From Legionella qingyii (lineage in GTDB: Bacteria; Pseudomonadota; Gammaproteobacteria; Legionellales; Legionellaceae): a stretch of 24,999 nt of DNA. This document shows positions 19,333 to 24,999 of this stretch, piece by piece (the stretch's first letter is position 1; each line of letters opens with the position of its first letter). The DNA is taken from NCBI RefSeq assembly GCF_003184185.1, contig NZ_QHJG01000032.1, forward strand, positions 29,447-54,445. The letters are read 5' to 3'. The notes under the pieces are model-generated. The model had not been told where the DNA came from and did not search any database. It worked only from the letters and a program-made list of their open reading frames with translations. The translations under genes were made by a program, and so were the position numbers.

Positions 19333-20385
19333 TACAGATTTCTCAATTAACTTGAGTCATTCCCCTTATCGCTAGGTAATAACTTCGAAGATTTTAGTTA
19401 GAGATTATTACGAGTTCGCGTACGGGTTGTCATACGTGAAGTCTTTAGGCTTTGTCATTGAGTCCTATACATGTAGTGCAAAGAGTTTTTTCTCGACTAA
19501 CTAATAGTAAGAGCGAAATTTGAACTACTATTTCTTTAATTTTTTATAACGCTAGAGGAAAATTTGCTCAAAGTTAAATGCAGTTTACTCTTACTTGCTG
19601 AAATATGGCTACGTGACCGAACCGACACCGTTCCCGATTTATATGTTAGGTGTGTTTGCCTAGAAAGAGTTCTCTGTTTTCTTTTATAACTTATAAATTT
19701 AGTTTAATTAGTTGAAGCCTGCGAATCTTTACATATGCTTCTCACAAAGTTTTTCGGTGTGCTTCTAATACGTGTTGTAAATTCAAGACTCGATCTTTTT
19801 CTTACGGTTGTCACCCCTAAATCACTAGTGCTCGGGTATGGAGTCTGTCTTTATTTATGCTACCACGCAGTCTATTTTCCTCCGTTTCTTCATTGTAATT
19901 CATGCCTAAAAGTTTTACCCCATATACTGTTTCAAGTCTGTCGCTTATATAATTTCTATCATTTGTTTCGTTTAAACTTACGTTTTCAGAACGTCCGACC
20001 TCTATTATTTGAGTTAGACGTTCCTTAATGGCTTTAATTGCGCGGTTAACTAATAATGTTTTATTTTGAACTCCGTAGTCGATTTAATAGATGAGGGCTT
20101 ATAGATCGTGTTTAATTACTTCTGTCTGTGAGTAGGCGGGTTTTTCATTAGTTTCCAAAACTTGAAAAACATTTTAAAAATCGGAGGGAACATTGAGTTA
20201 GACCAGACCCTAATCTTCTATAACGTTTTCTTTATCTATTAGCTCTTTTCGCACTTTTTTAAAGTTAACCACATCTTTTTAAGTTTCTTTATTTTAGTTC
20301 AGACTCATGGAATTTTAGGCTTACGTGGTGTCTCCATCACCTGTGACTAAACTCGAGTGTTCCAAATTGACGTCCATTATTGATT
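19333..20385 (+). CDS. Hypothetical helical/coiled-coil protein, possible effector
   Basis: 350 residues, no signal peptide, no membrane segment. Start ATG with GGAAGGG upstream. The body is almost wholly helical and charged: LLKLLKSISNNAQAHAQQYA, ITFLKKELIDYHSRFKLDDK, a coiled-coil-like stretch ENIEYLNQINQLRTLRNVYE, and near the end IAKEIDNREKREKISIGVEK. The tail is SQGLTAGNN. I recognise no family. Size, helicity and lack of export signal fit many Legionella Dot/Icm substrates, but no secretion signal can be demonstrated here. It is convergent with the MerR gene, with 55 bases between their stops. Confidence 0.78.
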
Positions 20386-20440
20386 ACTGATAGCAGAAAG
20401 TTGCAGATTCTTTATTACAGGCCATAACAATTAAAGGTCG

Positions 20441-20842
20441 AATTGAAAAAAGTTTTCAGTATTCTTATCCTGTTCCACTCCTAGGCCATAGAGATGTAAA
20501 ACGATGATTCTCACTATCCCACAATGCTCGGCGACTATTGAGTAGTTAAAAATTTAAGTCAACAAGTTATGCGGAAAGTCGGTATAGAGAATGTACAAGG
20601 GCTAGTAAAAATCGTAGTTTGAGATTATTTAGAAAATAGAGAAAATCTCATTTCGGACGAAAAAATCGATTTTCTTATTTGGAATTTGCTGAATATAGTA
20701 ATAGTGGTATTGCAAAATAAAAACCCCGAGGTTCAAGAAACCATGCATTACCCTGTACTTCGTCAGGACACGCAACTATTATCGCATACCAAAGTTGAGG
20801 TTGGGGTGTATTAAATCGTTTAAGTGGCTAACAAAATATGTA
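20441..20842 (-). CDS. MerR-family metal-type transcriptional regulator
   Basis: 133 residues. The N-terminal winged helix reads MYKTIGEFAKLCGVGVETIRYYQRTGLL, followed by RYGDNDISRLRFILLAKKAGFTLKEIKDLL, the MerR DNA-binding signature. A dimerisation helix then leads to the C-terminal loop KCRDTGSSPCPIL. Its Cys-x7-Cys spacing is that of MerR, CueR and ZntR metal-binding loops. A metal or thiol-reactive inducer is therefore likely. It is divergent from the glutaredoxin-MauE gene, and the shared gap contains a MerR-type operator, so that gene is the probable target. Confidence 0.92.
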
Positions 20843-20845
20843 ATG

Positions 20846-20877
20846 AACTGAGTCATGATACCATGCATGAGATATAA
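20846..20877 (+). promoter_or_regulatory. MerR-type promoter/operator
   Basis: -35 TTGACT (20846-20851) and -10 TATATT (20872-20877) are separated by an over-long 20-base spacer. The spacer holds an exact dyad with AGTAC / GTACT arms (20853-20870). Over-long spacers with a central dyad are the hallmark of MerR-activated promoters, where the regulator untwists the DNA. It points at the glutaredoxin-MauE gene and also covers the regulator's own start. Confidence 0.82.
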
Positions 20878-20911
20878 TGATAAATATCTGGTAATTAGCA
20901 TCTCCTACTTT

Positions 20912-21655
20912 TACTTATTATTAAGTTAATTTTTTCGCTAAAACATAGCGTACCACTACCCCGTAGTATAAACGGGAATACCGGAATTTCGGTCTCTAAA
21001 TAATTCTGCAGTTCCGATACTCTATCTTCTAGTATCCAATTGTTGGGCACTCGTTCAGCTATGCAAATTTTTGTTTGTGTTGCATTTTTGATGTGGAGTT
21101 TAAAAATAGTTGCTACTCGCTTATCCACCAATACTGCTAAATGCCGTAATGAAACCTTTTTTTTATTCTCTGAGTTTTCTTTTTTCAATAGCGGGGCAGT
21201 AACGTGAAAAGCATCAATGACGTAATTACCGTTACCGTCAATCAATGTACTCGAAACCATTAGGCAAATGCGGTGTTCAATATCCAACCAAATAACGCAA
21301 ATCGTACCGCCAGGAACGAAATAATTTTGATGTTTTATAGCTTTCGAAGAGTTGGTACAAAAATTTGATACTGGAAAACCGATTTGCGACCCAAGGAATG
21401 TCGATATAAATGGGTAAACGACTTCCAAATCGTCCCTATAATTACTAAAGTCCGCGCAACTTAACCGAAAGGTAAGGCCAACGGAATAAATAACCCTGAC
21501 ATCCACGAGAAAGACACAAATTTCGACAAATATAGCTGTTTGCACTAGAATTTACGCGGACACATCCTCCACTGTCATTGCATGGAAATTCTAAATAAAG
21601 TGAGTGACTTTTAAATTACTACTACCCGTACCGAAATAAGTACAACTAATTCATT
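20912..21655 (+). CDS. Glutaredoxin-MauE fusion redox membrane protein
   Basis: 247 residues. Residues ~10-85 form a glutaredoxin-like domain: ILYRMVMGHHICPYGLKARDLL, YEIEDHRLTTREQVDTFK, TTPQIFINDERIGGYDDLR. The active site is monothiol CPYG. From about residue 95, four hydrophobic segments make a MauE/DoxX-like membrane domain, with LKCACVGGDSNVP before the last one. MauE-type proteins pass electrons or help disulphide formation across the membrane. A fusion with glutaredoxin would couple cytoplasmic thiols to it. Ribosome site AGAGGA. It is controlled by the MerR-type operator just upstream, so it probably belongs to a metal or thiol stress response. Confidence 0.88.
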
Positions 21656-21936
21656 AATGTGATAACCCTACTTTGTAGCTGATAATAGTATAAGTCTGAC
21701 ATTACCTACTACTCATGTTCCTCAATAAAAAGTTTAAGCCCTAAAACGTCTCCTGTTAAAATTACTCAATTCGTCGCCCGCTCACAATTTTAATTTATTA
21801 AGCCGGTATGTGATTCACATTTGGCGGTGTTATCCGAGTTAAAGATAAGTTTTTTTTAACTTCGGATAGTTGACTTAGAATATTCTCTTTTTGTTCTTTT
21901 GGATATTGATATATTGAGCGATTTAAAATGTCCGAA
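21656..21936. other. Intergenic region with imperfect inverted repeat
   Basis: 281 bases between two converging genes. An imperfect repeat ATAGGCT(t)CAATTT (21831-21843 and 21855-21868, one bulged base) lies 70 bases past the end of the FAD gene and may help end its transcript. A few open frames under 30 codons were seen and not accepted. Confidence 0.45.
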
Positions 21937-23760
21937 AATAACAAAAGCACCCCTACCACTAAGTAATGATGGCTCTTCTCCCCTACTTAGTGGATAAGGT
22001 TTAAATAATAATCATAATTTTTTTGAATCTAAAGGTCGTGAGTTACCTCAAGATTGAGGTTATAATCCTTGTCTTAAGTTATTATTTTTGTTATTTTCTC
22101 TTAGTAGTTGGCCATAAACTTGTATTCGGCTGCCAGATAATAAGACACGAACGTCAACTCCTTAAACAAGATTATAAAGAAAACAAAACGAATTCTAGTT
22201 TAAACAGCTTTTTACTGGCAGATTGGCAACTTTTAAACCACGTTACAAAAGTTTATCTCGTGCATTAGAAGAAAGTAACAATTCGACTCATTTTTGAACA
22301 AGTTATAATTTTCGTGAATTAAGAACCGGTTAGTATAATTATTACCTATCATTAAATAATAATTGTAGTACTACGAGGCATCATAATAATCGACCGTAGT
22401 GTGATACTCGGGAATAATTCTGTGACTCTGTAAATAATTCTTGAAGTTCCGATCGCTGACGACAAGCGAGAGAACAAAGATGGAATCTTTTAACTAACCA
22501 ATGACGAACCATACGATCAACCGGTCGATGCCGAACTATAAGAACGAAAAAGCGTCGCAGATTCTTTCCATAACGCCGACGACGTGAAAGTATTTGAAGT
22601 GATTTTATCAGTTTTCGTAAGAGATATCGAAAAACGGCTTGCGAATTGGATGATCAATTGGCTAAAAATACATCAAGTAATTATATTCGTTTACAAAGTG
22701 CAAGTTATCGTCGACTCAGTTACCTAACATACGACGGTAGACATTGACATTATACAGAGTTGTATGCAAGTGTCGTGAGATAAGGTCTCCAATGCGGTAC
22801 TCGATCTGCTATTAGTTTTGGAAAATGCCGTAGTTTCGGGTGTTAGTGGCATCCATTCAACAGTCTAAGTACTTATTGAAATAAATTATGTATTCCATAT
22901 GAAACCTTCGAATGTTAGGATCCAAATTGAGGTATAAAAGAACTACCGAAATTGAGTCATATTAGTAAATAGTATGGTAGTGATATTTATAGGTTGTCGT
23001 TGACGTAGGTAAGAGCGACGACGAGAACTCTATTTAATCCACCACGAAGGTATATATCCGTATGAAATAGAAATCTGGAAACTCTCACTTATATTTTACA
23101 TCCTTTACGGAGTATTCAGGTGGGATTACGAGAATTAGAAAGAGAATTAAGCTATAAGGAGACGTTACTTGATGCAACCTGTACTTCACCATGTCGGAGA
23201 GGAAGAGCACTGTGTTTTCTTTAATTTTTTCTTAATAATCCCTAATTCTGCACGGGATGATTTACTACACCTTATCCTAATTATAGTTAATTACTAAAAC
23301 AAAGTTTTTGATTAGGACTCAAATAATTAACGACTACTCGTAAATGGCGAACACGATGTCTGCGCAAAGCAGGGCTTGTTAGTTTTTGTATTAGCCGTCC
23401 TATTTGTGGAACTCTTCGTAGTGAGAATGCTCAATAATGACGAAACCCAACTCGAAGTCAAACTCGAACATTAGGTTATTTAAGAAGTAGTTATTTAGCA
23501 TGTAAATTAACTGCGTTTACTCGTATGTAGTGCGCGAGATTAAGAAACTACACTAAACGAACACTTACTCCGCAAACCTACGGTCACAACGATCACTGAT
23601 TTAGTTTACATAATCCTAAGTTTACAGGTCCAGAACATATTACTAAAAGGCCCGCAAAAAGATATTATTGATATAAGAGTCCGAAATGGGGAAATAAATA
23701 ATTTGCCAAACGGAGTATATTTGGTGGATTTGGACGCGGTTGTTAATGCACTAATCGGTA
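21937..23760 (-). CDS. FAD-binding oxidoreductase-like protein with long helical C-terminal extension
   Basis: 607 residues. The N-terminus MANHVIVGAGLGGLYEANRL is a Rossmann GxGxxG, closed by VVIIEKRPE-type acid (IVIIEKRPENHYTRPGH). VFDCSGRNASVAQAV is the second dinucleotide motif of group A flavoprotein monooxygenases. TVIVGFDAVKGFDYRLAHGVTSGIECC corresponds to the GD motif region, with GFDA in place of GDA. After about residue 340 comes ~260 residues of helical sequence (IERETFAYINELHKNR, AFDYFSEVYESAAAAIPFL, IINMIGQELSAFNIEQVF) without known domain, ending SSPLLGSNESPSPRKQ. The fold call is firm. The substrate is unknown. The tail suggests a bacterial effector or scaffold role, by inference only. 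Confidence 0.88.
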
Positions 23761-23853
23761 TTTTATTACGAAAATAAACAGTACTACACAGGTATTAAAT
23801 GTGATTAACCGAATTCATTAATAATTCTCGAATTTTTTTTATACTTTAATGTC

Positions 23854-23910
23854 AAACACGACCTGTTTTTACTTATATTTAACACAACCGTTCTTCTTTA
23901 AATTTTGGAG
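23854..23910 (+). repeat. Debris of an older copy of the adjacent IS element
   Basis: 23854-23880 repeats the left end of the neighbouring IS (TTTGTGCTGGACAAAAA then GAATATAAA versus GAATGTAAA). 23881-23910 (TGTGTTGGCAAGAAGAAATT...) matches an internal segment of the same element at 24381-24411 with about two mismatches. An end joined straight to an internal block means a copy that has lost most of its length. Confidence 0.75.
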
Positions 23911-23920
23911 ATCTAAGCCC

Positions 23921-24929
23921 GAAACACGACCTGTTTTTTGCTTACATTTATTCTTTCTAGTCTTTATTGAGTGACTAAATGTTACGTAAATTATATGAGT
24001 CGAAGCTGGTTTTTCCTCGTATATACCGCATATAGTCACTCAACTCATCCTAAAATTCGGTCTCTAATCTAACCGTGTTCAGTGCTTATCTGACAAAACG
24101 TGTTTACAACAATCGGAATAAACACCACGCTTCGCAATTAAATTCACTTTAACGTCACCGATACTTACCACTATTCCGCTCATAACTTAGTGCGATATTT
24201 TCCTATATGCGAGATAAAAAATTATTTCTTGTATTTCAGATAAATCGATATCTGGCTTGCTTACCCATAACCCCTTTTCGCTTCTAGTTGCACAATCTCT
24301 CAAGGGCTTGTTTTGGGAATATAGAACCGAACATCGTCTCTTCTAAGGAAAAATAAATGCCTAATTTCCATTGTATCTATAAACACACCCGTTCTTCTTT
24401 AAATTTTGAAGTCGAGTCAATAAGTCGGTGAATCGTGGTATGGTCGTTGTCCATAAACCGTACTTGCAAGTCCACAAACCAGTTAGAGAAATAGAGCGTC
24501 CATCGTTTTTGAGAGCACTTCTGAACTACTAACAACATTGTTTGGTCTTAGGGTTCTTACGGTAGCGAACAATAAACGCGGCAACCCTTTATCTTTGTGA
24601 AAAACGACGTAATTTTTGTTTCCCTACCGCTAAACTTCTGTGTGCTTAATAACTAGGAGTCGCATATCTTTTTGAGGACCAAAATAATCGGAACCCCAAA
24701 CAGACCCGGGTAGCATAACCACTCACCTTCCGTTGATAATTTGGCTAAGGAGAATTTTTTTATTCCTTAGTTTTTTCTGGGTTTTTGTCAAAAAAGGCTA
24801 ACCCAAATCTAGTAGAATCTCTAAACGATTGGTTAAGGTTTTAATTTTAATTTAACAAAAATTTAGAGAGTTTAACCTAAAACAAACTGGAACTTTTTTG
24901 AGAGAAGATTTTTTAACAGGCCGTGTTTC
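23921..24929 (+). mobile_element. IS4-family insertion sequence, internally deleted
   Basis: Terminal inverted repeats CTTTGTGCTGGACAA (23921-23935) and TTGTCCGGCACAAAG (24915-24929) match at 14 of 15 positions. They enclose one transposase gene. The sequence outside the left end is GATTCGGG and outside the right end GATTCAGG, a possible 8-base target duplication with one change. The ~1.0 kb length is short for this family, which fits the internal deletion in the transposase. Confidence 0.85.
24024..24910 (+). pseudogene. IS4-family transposase, deleted and frameshifted
   Basis: Start ATG with AAAAGGAG upstream. The first frame reads MAYISELSRILSQRLDWHKS, RSVNLSEIAVAMNGDKAS and LAIDRTNGYWGKAKINVL. 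The Asp of AIDRTN is the first DDE residue. The frame then breaks near 24296 and ends at a TAG at 24333. A second frame (from about 24302) resumes with FPNKTLISWLVAEKIPFYLRIKG, the region just after the usual ADREF motif. Roughly 40-60 codons with the second catalytic Asp are missing. The rest is intact: the YREK signature is in CYLRRWEIETLFAALKTKGW, and the protein ends LFDLEKTLF. Not active as it stands. Confidence 0.88.
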
Positions 24930-24999
24930 CTAAGTCCTGTCCCGCTAAAGTAGTTTCAAATTCTTATCTTGTCTAACTATACTCTTAAGGGTCTACAAA
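24930..24999. other. Window end beyond the IS
   Basis: 70 bases. One right-to-left frame (ending TGA near 24939) could be the tail of a gene interrupted by the IS or lying outside the window. It is too short to judge. Confidence 0.3.

Larger units (their letters stand above)
1..24999. other. Whole window is complement-only (reversed-polarity) DNA
   Basis: Read as printed, no frame on either strand gives a recognisable protein, and the longest open frame is about 216 codons (20895-21545). Complementing without reversing gives about 20 intact genes that tile the window, including aspS (593 aa), an MscS channel (967 aa) and a FAD protein (607 aa). Ribosome sites and terminators also appear only in that reading; for example AAGGAG is printed as TTCCTC. 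Complementing one strand without reversal equals reversing the other, so the original operation cannot be told apart. All other entries use the corrected reading. Confidence 0.97.

Noticed and set aside
20895..21545. 216-codon frame on the true reverse complement of the printed strand
   Set aside because: It is the mirror image of the glutaredoxin-MauE gene. Its sequence has no family motif, and the corrected reading of the same bases has several.
21656..21936. Short frames such as MAELFNFNTRPLLNSLK
   Set aside because: Under 30 codons, no ribosome site and no neighbour context.
1..24999. Other open frames of 60-130 codons in the printed orientation (for example 5938-6330, 6353-6739, 5080-5430)
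   Set aside because: All lie inside genes found in the corrected reading and encode no recognisable protein; they are polarity shadows.
1..24999. CRISPR array, tRNA, rRNA, phage or defence system
   Set aside because: I saw no regularly spaced repeats, no cloverleaf sequences, and no nuclease, helicase or phage structural motifs in either reading.

Overview
POLARITY. The printed strand does not behave as natural DNA when read 5'->3'. Neither the printed letters nor their true reverse complement gives a recognisable gene in 25 kb. If every base is complemented without reversing (equivalently, if the printed letters are read right to left), the window becomes densely coding. Long open frames then appear with Shine-Dalgarno sites, hairpin terminators and unmistakable family motifs. 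The record is therefore complement-only (or reversed-only) DNA, almost certainly a data-handling or deliberate transformation. All features below use this corrected reading in the printed coordinates: strand '+' means read left to right on the base-by-base complement, and '-' means read right to left using the printed letters. Motifs are quoted in the corrected sense.

ORGANISM. The corrected sequence is AT-rich and gammaproteobacterial. The FmdB/DUF502/aspS gene order, MutH, a FliK tail, and several effector-like proteins (RCC1 remnant, TPR, coiled-coil, FAD-binding with a long tail) suggest Legionella or a close relative. This is inference from gene content, not a database match.

LAYOUT. 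1-4540: end of fliK, a small secreted His/Tyr/Pro-rich protein, a short-chain dehydrogenase, a secreted Cys-x-Gly repeat peptide with its own terminator, a His-rich conserved protein, and a PAS-receiver protein. 4581-12246: housekeeping run of a DUF5009/NagX-like membrane protein, FmdB, DUF502, aspS, a large MscS-type channel and mutH. 12417-17202: an acyltransferase, small and unknown proteins, a phasin, an RCC1 remnant and a TPR protein. 17231-18512: wreck of a Tn3-family transposon, with resolvase and transposase remnants fused back to back. 18609-21655: a Spy-like periplasmic protein, an unknown 350-residue protein, and a divergent MerR / glutaredoxin-MauE metal or redox module with a visible MerR-type operator. 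21937-23760: a 607-residue FAD-binding protein. 23854-24929: an internally deleted IS4-family element next to the debris of an older copy.

No intact previously undescribed system is evident. The best candidates for novelty are the Cys-x-Gly peptide with its His-rich neighbour, the unknown effector-like proteins, and the parallel internal deletions in two unrelated transposases.
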